The position numbers and the translations under genes were made by a program. A stretch of 64,000 bases of DNA from Treponema sp. Its GTDB lineage: Bacteria; Spirochaetota; Spirochaetia; Treponematales; Treponemataceae. Below the pieces are notes generated by a model. That model was not told the origin of the DNA and ran no database searches. It was given only the letters and a program-made list of their open reading frames with translations. The stretch lies in contig JAFZLA010000071.1 in NCBI GenBank assembly GCA_017551705.1, forward strand, positions 1 to 64,000, given 5' to 3'. The first letter of the stretch is position 1; every line of letters begins with the position of its first letter. Positions 15,924 to 24,367 of the stretch are shown piece after piece.

Positions 15924-18809
15924 TTACTTTTTGGCCGCGTCGCTGTAGAACTTGCAATATTTGTCAAAGCAAGCCTCATAGACGGCCAAAAAGTCCGCCG
16001 CTCCGGCTTTTGTGACTGTTTGGTAGTCGCCCGCGATCGCCTCGCGAATGTCAAAGCTTTGGTAGCTGACGCGCGCGGCGTCTATTTTTTGCGATAGGCG
16101 CCTTGCGGCTTCCAAGTTTTTGTCCGCGCCCTCAAAGTTTTTCTTTAGCCACAAACTTTTTATTGCGTCCAAAGCCGCGTTGCCGCCAGTTTTGTCTCCG
16201 TTTTCGGCGTCAGCGCTTTCTTCAAGCAAAAGTTCTTTCCTCAACTGTTCCAGCGCGCCTTGCATTATCGCGTCCGCGTCCGAAACATACTGCACGTTAA
16301 AAATGGTCAGCGCGCCAAAATCCACCAAGGGGCTTGGCTCTTCGATTCGCAACGACATTTTTTTATACCGCTCGGAGCTTGCAAATGCCTTTTGGCAGAG
16401 GTCGCTCAATTCCAAAAAGAGCGTGTCAAAAATCGCCCTTTGATTTTTGTCGCTAGGCAAGTGGAACCAGTATTGGACTGGGTCTGCAAAGTCGGTGGTT
16501 GGAACCAAGACGGCGGGGCGGGGGCCTGCCTTGTCGGCGCTTATGTCGGTCAAAAATGTGTGGGTGATTTTTACTTTTTGGGACGGCTTGGTGATTCCCT
16601 TTGTTTGCGCCTTGATGGCCTTTTCTTTTTTGTCGCAAGAAAGCGTTCCAAAAATTTCTTGCGTCTTTTGCGTCAAAAGGTCAAAGTCAATGTCTCCTAT
16701 GGCGATTATTTCAAGCCGGCCAGAGTCCAGAAAATTTCCGTAGGCTTCCAAAATTTGGGTAAAGCTTACGTTCCCCAAAATGTCCTGGCTTCCGGCAAAC
16801 AGGGCCTTGTACAAGGGCGCTTTGTAAAAGTGCTTTATGGCGGCGGAATACAGCTGCCTTGGCATCGCCTGGCTTTTAATTATTTGCGCGCTCTTTCTGC
16901 TCGAAAGCCAAACGTCAACTTCGGACGGAACGATGTCCAGCGCGAACAAGGCCTCGCCAAGCGCTTCAAGGGCGGCCTGTTCGTCTCCCTTGACGCATTC
17001 GACAGCGACAAGCGAGCTTACGTCTTGGCAAGTCGCGCTGGCGTTTGCGGCGCCCTTGATTTGGCCTAAAAGAATTTTTTGCGCCAATGCCTTTCTTGTG
17101 TTTTGCGCCAAGACGCTGGCCAAAACCGATTCAAGGCCAGGCTGTCTTTGAGCGCTTTCGGCCTCTCCGCCCTTTATGTAAAGGCAGACGGCGCTTGTGG
17201 AGCGGTCGGGATGAATCGCCGCGTGGATTCCGATTCCGTTTTGCAAGCGGACGCTGTAGCCGCTTTGCATGGCCCGCTCAAAAAATGTCGGGTCAAAAAT
17301 TTGCGGCGCCGTTTTTTCTTGGCCGTCGGCGTCGCTTTTTTGGATGGAACTTTTTATCGCGGAAAACATTTCTTGCGTGTGCCAAGAGGCGTTCTTTGCG
17401 GTTACGTTTTGCCAGCCGTCTTTGTCAAAAGCGGCCGCGCAGTTTTTGTAGTTCTTTGCGTTCAAGAGGACAAAGACGTATGGATCTTCGTTTTGCAGCG
17501 CAAACTTAAGTTCCAGATAGTCTTGCGCCATAATTCTTTGCGGCCTGGCCAAAAATCTTTGTATTAAGCTTGAGGCGTCTCCCTCCTGGCCGCTTTGTTC
17601 GTAGGATTTTTTGGCCCTTCCGTCAACCGCCCAAAATTGCGAAAGCAAGTCCATAAAGCCGCGCGGATTTCCTGCCGCCATCTCAAAGTCAAGGCAAAGA
17701 AAATTTTGCGCGGCCTCAAATTCTTGCTGCGAAAAATCCGCCGCTTTTTCTTTTAGAATTTTTTCGAACAGCGCGGCTTTTTGGCAATCGTCCGCGCCTG
17801 ATTTTTCCAAAAGGCTTTGGATTATCAAGCGGCTGCTGGAATTTTTGTGGGCCGCGTCCGCGTTTATGTAGTCGCTTCCGCGAATGTTTAGGTCCGCCTG
17901 GGCTGTGAGCGCTTGCTTGAGCGCCGAGTCCCGCGCGTTTAAAACAAGGGCCGCTATGTCCGCTTGTTCCATCGAAAGGCTTGTGTATTGGCAAACCATT
18001 TGAGCCATGTCGGGCGAAAGCTCCTGGTCTGACAAAACAAATTTTTTAGCGCTGTCCTTTGCCGCGCTTTCTGTTTGGGGCGGAACAATGGTAGGCCTGG
18101 GAGCGAATTGGCCAAAAGTTTTTTCGGCCAACAAGAGCGCCGCCTGCTTTGTAACCGCTCCCGTGATGAACAGCGCCGAGTTTTGCGGAGTGTAAAAGTT
18201 TTGGGCTATTTCGCTAAGGACGGCGCGGGCTTCCGAAAGGCTTTGCTTTTGAAAAAGGGCGGGGTAGATTCCGCTGTCGTGCTTCCAAGGAGCGGCGCTA
18301 AAAACGCGCGAGTCTATGGCGCTGTTGATAAAGCCTTCGACGCTAAAGGCGCTTTGGGCGGCCTCGTCCTTGGCTTGTTGCAATTTTTGCGACAGTTCTT
18401 GGTCCTGAAAAATCGGAGCGAAGGCGCAAAGGCTAAGCTCCTTTAAAATTTCTTCAAGCTGGTTTGGGCTTATGTCAATTGTGTAGCGGGCGCTGTCGGA
18501 ACGGCATTCGCTTTGCAGTTCGTCCAAAAGCCAATCGCCCGAGTCGTTTGAATAAAGGCCCGCTTTTGAAAAAAGCGCCGCGTAAAGGGGAGCGTAGCCT
18601 GCCGTCGCCGCGCTTTGGGCCGAAAAGCCGGCCTTGGCCGTGTATTCAACCCTGGCTGTCGGCGCCGAAAAATCCTCGTAGACGCAAACTGTCATTCCGT
18701 TTGACAAAACGAATCTGGAAAAACCTTGAGGCATTTCAAGCCCAAAAAGGCCGCTCGGCAATAGAAATGCAAGCGCGAACAGCAAGTTTTTTAACGCAGT
18801 TTTTTTCAT
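15924..18809 (-). CDS. M16 (insulinase-like) family protein lacking the zinc-binding motif
   Basis: A 961-residue exported protein with a two-lobed M16 layout. After a signal peptide (LLFALAFLLPSGLFG), the N-terminal domain opens with the M16-like FVLSNGMTVCVYED and VEYTAKAGFSAQS. Where active members have HxxEH, this protein reads YAPLY (residues 72-76), so both zinc ligands and the catalytic glutamate are gone. The second half (from about residue 490) repeats the plan with SGYSVRLQNGIGIHAAIHPD, again without HxxEH. It is therefore probably a non-catalytic homologue, perhaps a chaperone or partner. The ATG at 18809 is preferred over 18845, because 18845 would overlap the promoter. It is convergent with the second protease operon. 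Confidence 0.75.
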   Translation of the reverse strand: MKKTALKNLLFALAFLLPSGLFGLEMPQGFSRFVLSNGMTVCVYEDFSAPTARVEYTAKAGFSAQSAATAGYAPLYAALFSKAGLYSNDSGDWLLDELQSECRSDSARYTIDISPNQLEEILKELSLCAFAPIFQDQELSQKLQQAKDEAAQSAFSVEGFINSAIDSRVFSAAPWKHDSGIYPALFQKQSLSEARAVLSEIAQNFYTPQNSALFITGAVTKQAALLLAEKTFGQFAPRPTIVPPQTESAAKDSAKKFVLSDQELSPDMAQMVCQYTSLSMEQADIAALVLNARDSALKQALTAQADLNIRGSDYINADAAHKNSSSRLIIQSLLEKSGADDCQKAALFEKILKEKAADFSQQEFEAAQNFLCLDFEMAAGNPRGFMDLLSQFWAVDGRAKKSYEQSGQEGDASSLIQRFLARPQRIMAQDYLELKFALQNEDPYVFVLLNAKNYKNCAAAFDKDGWQNVTAKNASWHTQEMFSAIKSSIQKSDADGQEKTAPQIFDPTFFERAMQSGYSVRLQNGIGIHAAIHPDRSTSAVCLYIKGGEAESAQRQPGLESVLASVLAQNTRKALAQKILLGQIKGAANASATCQDVSSLVAVECVKGDEQAALEALGEALFALDIVPSEVDVWLSSRKSAQIIKSQAMPRQLYSAAIKHFYKAPLYKALFAGSQDILGNVSFTQILEAYGNFLDSGRLEIIAIGDIDFDLLTQKTQEIFGTLSCDKKEKAIKAQTKGITKPSQKVKITHTFLTDISADKAGPRPAVLVPTTDFADPVQYWFHLPSDKNQRAIFDTLFLELSDLCQKAFASSERYKKMSLRIEEPSPLVDFGALTIFNVQYVSDADAIMQGALEQLRKELLLEESADAENGDKTGGNAALDAIKSLWLKKNFEGADKNLEAARRLSQKIDAARVSYQSFDIREAIAGDYQTVTKAGAADFLAVYEACFDKYCKFYSDAAKK

Positions 18810-18816
18810 TTCTTCT

Positions 18817-18845
18817 ATAATAAACCAACTTGCCGTTGAAATCAA
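18817..18845 (-). promoter_or_regulatory. Minus-strand promoter for the M16-like gene
   Basis: Read on the minus strand: TTGATT (18845-18840), 17-bp spacer, TATTAT (18822-18817). The ATG follows the -10 by 7 nt, so transcription would start at or next to the start codon. Confidence 0.55.
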
Positions 18846-18864
18846 TGCAAAACTGCGCTAAAAT
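18836..18864 (+). promoter_or_regulatory. Plus-strand promoter for the DUF4954 gene
   Basis: TTGAAA at 18836-18841, a 17-bp spacer and TAAAAT at 18859-18864, with GCGC before the -10. It overlaps the divergent promoter. The ATG at 18871 lies 7 nt after the -10, leaving no room for a ribosome site. Confidence 0.6.
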
Positions 18865-18870
18865 TGCATT

Positions 18871-21024
18871 ATGGTAAAAATAACTTACGCGCAAAAAAAA
18901 GCCTCGCGGCCGCTGTTCCCAAAAGAATGCCTTAAAAAGCGCCGCGCCTTGACGCAGGCCGAAATACAAGTTCTTGAGCAAAACCTCAACAGTTCCGAAA
19001 GAGCGGACTGGAGCAACGTAATGGTCTCGTCCGAAGCCTTTGACCCCAGCTTGGTCCACGGCTCTTTTTTTGGAGGCTTTGTAATTTTGGGAGCCTTGCG
19101 TCCCGCCAAAGTTAAATACCACGACTTGGAGTTGGAGTGCGGAATCTACAATTCCAAATTGCGCGACGTTGTCACTGGCGACGACAACGCGATTCACAAT
19201 GTGGCCTACCTTGACAATTACCGCCTTGGAAAGGGCGTGATTCTTTTTAACATTCAGGAAATGTCTTGCACCAAGCATTCCAAATTTGGAAACGGAATCT
19301 TAAAGCAGGGCGAAAGCGAGGACGTGCGCGTTTGGATTGGCGTGGCCAACGAAAACGACGGCCGCGCTGTTCTTCCCTTTGAGTCTATGACAACCGCCGA
19401 CGCCTACTTGTGGTCGCGCAAGCGGGGCGACAAGGCTCTTCTAAAGCGCTTTGTGGAGCTGACCGAAAAAGGCAACACAAAAAAGAACGACACCTATGGA
19501 ATTGTCGGAGACGAAAGCGTAATCAAGAACACCACGCTCCTCAAGGACGTAAAGATTGGCCAATGCGCCTACATCAAGGGCGCCTTTAAGCTTAAGAACA
19601 TAACCGTTTTGTCCAGCGCGCAGGAAGAAAGCCAAATAGGCGAGGGCGTCGAGATGGTCAACGGAATCATGGGCTACGGTTGCCGAGTCTTTTACCAAGC
19701 CGTCGCCGTCCGCTTTGTCCTTGGCCGCAATTGCCAGCTCAAGTACGGCGCCCGCCTTTTGAATTCAATTTTGGGCGACAACTCCACCGTGTCTTGCTGC
19801 GAACTTTTGAACAATTTGATTTTTCCCTTCCACGAGCAGCACCACAATTCTTCGTTCTTGATTGCCACAACAATAATGGGCCAGTCCAACATCGCGGCGG
19901 GCGCCACTATTGGTTCTAACCACAATTCCCGCAGCCCCGACGGAGAGATTATCGCCGGCCGAGGCTTTTGGCCAGGCTTGTGCTCGGACTTTAAGCACAA
20001 CTCAAAGTTCGCGTCCTTTGTTTTGGCCAGCAAGGGCTCCTACCAGCGCGAGTTAAACATAAGCTATCCATTCTCGCTCATCGCCGCGGCAGGGGAGAAC
20101 GAGCCGATTCAAATAATGCCGGCTTATTGGTTTATGTTCAACATGTTCGCAATCGCGCGCAACAACTACAAGTTTAAAAAGCGCGACCGCCGCGTCATAA
20201 AAGTCCAGCACATAGAGACCGACCCTTTGGCTCCCGACACGATGCAGCAAATCTTGCCCGCGTTGGAGCGTCTTATAGAATTGACCAAAAATTATTTGAC
20301 GGATCTTGGCTTGGACGCGATAAACGGCGCCAAAAGCGACGCGCAAAAATTGCAGGCCGCCAAAGACTTTTTGCACCAAAACCCCAACTCGGACTTTGTC
20401 TTGCATGACGAGCTTTGCCAAAAAAAGTGCGGCGCCACAATCCTAAAGCCGGTCAAGGCCTACAAGGAATACCGCAAAATCGTAAAATACTTTGCCGCCC
20501 GCTCCCTTATGGAATTTTGCGCGGCCCACAAATTAAAGAAGCTTTCGGCCGCCGCGATTCAAAAAATCATGGCGATTCCGCTTTACGCAAAGTGGACCAA
20601 CGCCGGCGGCCAAATCATTCCTTCGCAAAAAGTTGACGAGCTTTGCGCCAAAATCAAGGCGCGCAAAATCAACGATTGGCAGGCCGTCCACAAATTTTAC
20701 GACAAGTGCCAAGAAAGTTACGGCGACTACAAGGCCCGCTATTCGATTTATTTGCTTGAAGAGTTGTACTCGCGCAAAATTGGCGACTTTACAAAAGAAA
20801 TCTTTGAGGACATCGTGGCCGACGTCACAGTCGTTTCAAACGACATGCTGTCTGACTCTTACTACTCGCGCAAAAAAGACTACGACGATCCTTTCCGCCA
20901 AATGACTTACGGCGACACCGAAGAGATGACCGCAGTTCTTGGCTCGCTCAACGACAACGCCTTTTTGCGCGACCTCAAGTCGCAGACGGCGGACTTCAAC
21001 CAGCGCCTTGCCGGGCTCTTTTAA
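18871..21024 (+). CDS. DUF4954 family protein (left-handed beta-helix type)
   Basis: A 717-residue cytoplasmic protein of a family I know from treponemes and Bacteroidetes (DUF4954). The middle part (about residues 100-400) has the loose hexapeptide pattern of left-handed beta-helices: IVGDESVIKNTTLLKDVKIG, GVEMVNGIMGYGC, then AAGATIGSNHNSRSPDGE. This resembles sugar-nucleotide acyl- or nucleotidyltransferases. The C-terminal third is helical. No catalytic function is established. The GSNHNSRSPDGE loop is the best candidate for an active-site region. Predicted transcription begins at the ATG. Confidence 0.8.
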   Translation: MVKITYAQKKASRPLFPKECLKKRRALTQAEIQVLEQNLNSSERADWSNVMVSSEAFDPSLVHGSFFGGFVILGALRPAKVKYHDLELECGIYNSKLRDVVTGDDNAIHNVAYLDNYRLGKGVILFNIQEMSCTKHSKFGNGILKQGESEDVRVWIGVANENDGRAVLPFESMTTADAYLWSRKRGDKALLKRFVELTEKGNTKKNDTYGIVGDESVIKNTTLLKDVKIGQCAYIKGAFKLKNITVLSSAQEESQIGEGVEMVNGIMGYGCRVFYQAVAVRFVLGRNCQLKYGARLLNSILGDNSTVSCCELLNNLIFPFHEQHHNSSFLIATTIMGQSNIAAGATIGSNHNSRSPDGEIIAGRGFWPGLCSDFKHNSKFASFVLASKGSYQRELNISYPFSLIAAAGENEPIQIMPAYWFMFNMFAIARNNYKFKKRDRRVIKVQHIETDPLAPDTMQQILPALERLIELTKNYLTDLGLDAINGAKSDAQKLQAAKDFLHQNPNSDFVLHDELCQKKCGATILKPVKAYKEYRKIVKYFAARSLMEFCAAHKLKKLSAAAIQKIMAIPLYAKWTNAGGQIIPSQKVDELCAKIKARKINDWQAVHKFYDKCQESYGDYKARYSIYLLEELYSRKIGDFTKEIFEDIVADVTVVSNDMLSDSYYSRKKDYDDPFRQMTYGDTEEMTAVLGSLNDNAFLRDLKSQTADFNQRLAGLF

Positions 21025-21120
21025 GCGGCAATAAAAGCGGTGGCAAGCCTAAAAGCGTTTGTTGGCCGCATAAGCCGCAACATTCGCGCTCGCAACCAAG
21101 CTCGCGCGAACAGCGGTAAT
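21025..21120 (+). repeat. Dispersed intergenic hairpin element, copy B
   Basis: It begins directly after the DUF4954 stop. Stem: CCGC (21075-21078), AACA, TTCGCGC (21083-21089), a 14-nt loop, GCGCGAA (21104-21110), CA, GCGG (21113-21116). The left half (GCGGCAATAAA...) is also shared with copies C and D. The loop is nearly identical to that of copy A. Confidence 0.85.
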
Positions 21121-21134
21121 CTTTGGGAGGAACT

Positions 21135-21953
21135 ATGAAGCGCATCGCAATCATTACAGGAGCGTCCAGCGGAATGGGCGCGGAATTTGCCCGCCAGCTG
21201 GGAGAGGAGCCTTGCGCCGACGAGCTTTGGCTTTTGGCGCGGTGCGTTGACCGCCTTAAGGAATTGGAAGCCTCGCAAAACGCCGCCCGCAAGGAAAATC
21301 CCTCGCTTCCGCTTGCCCGCGCCTTTCAAATAGACTTGTCGGGCCGCTCAGGCGTTTCGGCCTTTAAGGCCTTGCTTGACGCCGAAAAATTAATCGACAA
21401 AGAACAGGGCTTTGAAATCCGCATTCTTGTAAACAACGCGGGCTTTGGAACATACGGCCCCTTTTTGGAAACGCCGCTTGAGACCCAGCTTGACATGGTA
21501 GAATTAAATTGCGTGAGCCTTACTGGAATCGCGGGCCTGGCCCTTCCATTTATGAACAAGGGTTCGGTCTTGATAAACACCGCAAGCCTCGCCGCCTTTT
21601 TGCCGCTGGGAAACTTTAGCGTTTACGCCGCCACAAAGGCTTATGTCCTAAGCTTTAGCGAATCGCTTGCGGCCGAGGTTGCCGACAGGGGAATAAAGGT
21701 TTGCGCCTTGTGCCCCGGCTCGGTTAGCACAGAGTTTGCCCAGGTGGCCTCAAACGGCGCGCGCAAGGAAGTCTTGGGCGGAAAGAGCGTTCAAAAGACT
21801 GTGGCGCACTGCATCAAGGCGGCCAGGCGGGGTAGGAAGACCGCGCTTTGGGCGCTCAAATGGAAAGTCACGGCCTTTATGTCCCGCTTTATCGGCCGCT
21901 ACTTTGGCGCCCGCTGGACCTACATCCACTGCCCGCGTCCTCGCAAGGACTAA
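21135..21953 (+). CDS. Short-chain dehydrogenase/reductase (SDR)
   Basis: A 272-residue classical SDR. The NAD(P)-binding motif TGASSGMG is at the N-terminus, NNAG follows near residue 105, and the catalytic Tyr164-x3-Lys168 lies in YAATKAY after a conserved serine-containing strand (INTASLAAF). The C-terminal extension is basic and partly hydrophobic (KWKVTAFMSRFIGRYF), as in SDRs acting on membrane lipids or 3-ketoacyl substrates. The start is ATG 21135 behind GGGAGGAA. The substrate cannot be told from sequence. It is convergent with the TPR gene. Confidence 0.85.
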   Translation: MKRIAIITGASSGMGAEFARQLGEEPCADELWLLARCVDRLKELEASQNAARKENPSLPLARAFQIDLSGRSGVSAFKALLDAEKLIDKEQGFEIRILVNNAGFGTYGPFLETPLETQLDMVELNCVSLTGIAGLALPFMNKGSVLINTASLAAFLPLGNFSVYAATKAYVLSFSESLAAEVADRGIKVCALCPGSVSTEFAQVASNGARKEVLGGKSVQKTVAHCIKAARRGRKTALWALKWKVTAFMSRFIGRYFGARWTYIHCPRPRKD

Positions 21954-21976
21954 CGCGCAGCGCGCCTTGACCGTTC

Positions 21977-22951
21977 CTACTTTTTACCCGCTTTTCTGTC
22001 TTCGATTTTTCTAATCATTTGCCGCGCCGTGTAGTTTTGCGGATACAGCTCAAAAATCTTGTTGTACCATTCAATCGCCTTGTCCCACTTTTTTTGCTTG
22101 TAAAAAGTGTAGCCGATTGCGGCGTAAATCATTTGCGCGTCGGCGCGCTCTATCCTTATGTACTTGTCGTCCAAAACTTTAAGCAAGGCTTTGCGGCTTG
22201 ACTTAAGCTTGCAAAAGGGCCAGGGCGCGTAGGCGTCTTGCGCGATGACCATAAACTGTCCAAGTCCGTTGGAATAGTCGAGCGCCACGGCCTTTTTTGC
22301 GTTGGCCCTGACCTTGAGTCCGTTGGCCAAAACGTAGGCCACGTTCTTTGCGGTGCAGTTCATAGAAATCGCCTGCGCCAGCGTGGAGTAGGCGTCGCTT
22401 CCTTTTTTAATTTTGAGCGCGTCGTTGCATTCGCTTATGGCCTTGTCAAAATAAGAGCCGGCCGTGTCGTTTATGTTGACCGCCGAGCTGGAGTCGCCCA
22501 AGTCAATTTTGTCAAGCGAGGTAAGGTCAAAGCTTTCCATTAACGAAAGGCCGTAGTAGTAGTCCGCGCGGGCCAGCGAAATCAATTTTGAGTATTCGTC
22601 GCTAAGGGCGTTGGCCGCGTCAAGGCTGGCGTAGTAATAGCTTTTTCGTACAATGTCGTTTATGATTTTGTGGCCGTAGTGGGCTTCGCAAAAATCGATT
22701 CCGGCCTTTGTGTAGGGAACGTCGCGGGGGAATGTCGAAGGCAGGCGCTTTTGTCCGCTCTTTGAATCGCCGCCCTTGTCCGTGTCGTCGTCCCCGGCCA
22801 TTATCTCAGCCGCGCTTTCTCCCGAAAGGTCCGCGGTGGAAAGAATCCTTTTTTTCATCTCTTCTTCTGTTTCGCAAAAGACAAGGCTGCCCAATAGCAG
22901 CAAAAGCGCCGCAGAAAGAGCCTTTTTTACGTTAAAAATGCGGTTTGCCAT
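21977..22951 (-). CDS. Exported TPR protein
   Basis: A 324-residue protein with a signal peptide (LSAALLLLLGSLVFC, then ETEEEMKKR). The cysteine could in principle be lipidated, since LVFC is a poor lipobox. An acidic linker at about residues 45-65 (GDDDTDKGGDSKSG) follows. The rest is helical; the clearest tetratricopeptide unit is near the C-terminus (IGYTFYKQKKWDKAIEWYNKIFELYPQ region). It is probably a periplasmic scaffold protein. Ribosome site AAGGAGG is read on the minus strand. It is divergent from the glycosyltransferase gene, whose -35 box overlaps this gene's leader. Confidence 0.75.
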   Translation of the reverse strand: MANRIFNVKKALSAALLLLLGSLVFCETEEEMKKRILSTADLSGESAAEIMAGDDDTDKGGDSKSGQKRLPSTFPRDVPYTKAGIDFCEAHYGHKIINDIVRKSYYYASLDAANALSDEYSKLISLARADYYYGLSLMESFDLTSLDKIDLGDSSSAVNINDTAGSYFDKAISECNDALKIKKGSDAYSTLAQAISMNCTAKNVAYVLANGLKVRANAKKAVALDYSNGLGQFMVIAQDAYAPWPFCKLKSSRKALLKVLDDKYIRIERADAQMIYAAIGYTFYKQKKWDKAIEWYNKIFELYPQNYTARQMIRKIEDRKAGKK

Positions 22952-22966
22952 AGTTTTTTAGCCTCC

Positions 22967-22995
22967 TTGACTTTTTGTGGCGATTAAATTATTCT
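22967..22995 (+). promoter_or_regulatory. Promoter of the glycosyltransferase-acyltransferase operon
   Basis: TTGACT at 22967-22972, a 17-bp spacer and TATTCT at 22990-22995. The ATG at 23002 lies 6 nt after the -10, so a leaderless transcript is predicted. Confidence 0.6.
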
Positions 22996-23001
22996 ATTGA
23001 A

Positions 23002-24351
23002 ATGCTTAATTCTTTTCAAGCGGAATTTTTGTTCAACGCCTTTGTTTTTATCTGCGTTCTCTCTTTTATTTTGTACGCGCCGCGGATTCGCTATTACATA
23101 GCCGGCCTAAAGAGGCCTAAGCATTTTTCAAATCCCCAAAAAAATAATTTGGCGGTAATCGTTCCCGCCAAAAACGAAAAAGGCCTGCGCGTTTTGCTCG
23201 ACAGCCTTGCCGCGCAAACTTACGACAAGGATTTTTACGACACATATGTCGTTGTAGGCGACCAAGACGACCCCAACATAGAGCTTTGCAAAAAATACAA
23301 GAACACCTTTACAAAAGTTATAGAAAACCAAACTTGCAAGGGCGAGGCCTTGGACGGAATTTTGACCGACCTCTTGCAAGGCGGCAAAAAAGATTACGCG
23401 GCCTTTGTCATAGTTGACGCGGACAACATCGTAGACGCCAACTTTGTGATGGAAATGAACAACGCGCTTGTCTTGGACAAGCAAATCATTTTGGGAAAGC
23501 GCTGCGTCAAAAATTACTTGTACGGAAAAAAATACCGCTCTTGGGCGGTCAACTGCAACGCGCTCACATACACCTTTCTTGACAAAATGGGCAACTGCTT
23601 TAGAAGCGAGCGCAACATGTCCAACACGATTTGCGGAACAGGCCTTATGGTCCGCCGCGACTTGGTCCAAGAGATGGGCGGCTGGCCTTATCGTTCTATG
23701 ACCGAAGACTTTGAGCTTACGGTGAACGCGCTGCTCAACAATTGGACCAGCTACTATTACGAATATGCCGTGACTTATACCGAAGAGGGAATCTCTTTAA
23801 GAAGCTGCAACGCCCGCCGCCGCCGCTGGCTTATGGGCTACGCGCAAGTCGGAACAAAATACGGAAAGGAAGTCTCCAAAAAATTTTGGAACTATGTCCG
23901 CGACTTTTTTAACGGAAGCAAAAATTCGGTCGAGCAAGACCCCAAGCGCGCCGAGCTTGTTTCGGGAAATTTCTGGGGCTGCTTTGACTACCTCTTTTCT
24001 TTTGTTCCCCTTTACATTTATTTTTCGGGAACGGCTGTCTGCGCCTTGGCCTTTCTTGCTGACGCGGCCTACAAGTTTTTTGCGCTGCAAATGATTGACT
24101 GGTTTTCAATCCATTCCGCGATAAAGATTGTTTTGGTTTTGTACGGAACGCTTTTCTTTTACACGGCCATCGCCTTTTACGAAGACCGGGCGATGTACAC
24201 GATTGGCATCGGCGAAAAAATATTCGCGCTCTTTGTCAATCCGTTCTATATCGCGCAGTACGCCCAATTTTACATTGACTCGTACTACTTGCTTTTGACA
24301 AAAAAGAAGGCCAAGCAAAGCTGGATTCAAGTGGAGCGAATGGAGTCGTAG
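23002..24351 (+). CDS. Membrane glycosyltransferase, family 2
   Basis: A 449-residue GT2 enzyme with one N-terminal membrane segment (about 12-30) and several C-terminal ones from about 325 onward. The GT-A core has Asp139 and Asp141 in VDADN (metal and UDP binding), Glu235-Asp236 in TEDFEL (catalytic base region) and RRRRW ending at Trp276, the Q/RxxRW-type motif of processive enzymes such as cellulose or hyaluronan synthases and PgaC. It probably polymerises or transfers a sugar at the inner membrane. The product is unknown. A TTG start at 22975 is possible but would lie inside the promoter. An acyltransferase gene follows 16 bp later, so a joint role in glycolipid or envelope polymer synthesis is likely. 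Confidence 0.85.
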   Translation: MLNSFQAEFLFNAFVFICVLSFILYAPRIRYYIAGLKRPKHFSNPQKNNLAVIVPAKNEKGLRVLLDSLAAQTYDKDFYDTYVVVGDQDDPNIELCKKYKNTFTKVIENQTCKGEALDGILTDLLQGGKKDYAAFVIVDADNIVDANFVMEMNNALVLDKQIILGKRCVKNYLYGKKYRSWAVNCNALTYTFLDKMGNCFRSERNMSNTICGTGLMVRRDLVQEMGGWPYRSMTEDFELTVNALLNNWTSYYYEYAVTYTEEGISLRSCNARRRRWLMGYAQVGTKYGKEVSKKFWNYVRDFFNGSKNSVEQDPKRAELVSGNFWGCFDYLFSFVPLYIYFSGTAVCALAFLADAAYKFFALQMIDWFSIHSAIKIVLVLYGTLFFYTAIAFYEDRAMYTIGIGEKIFALFVNPFYIAQYAQFYIDSYYLLLTKKKAKQSWIQVERMES

Positions 24352-24367
24352 GCCATTAGGAGAACGT

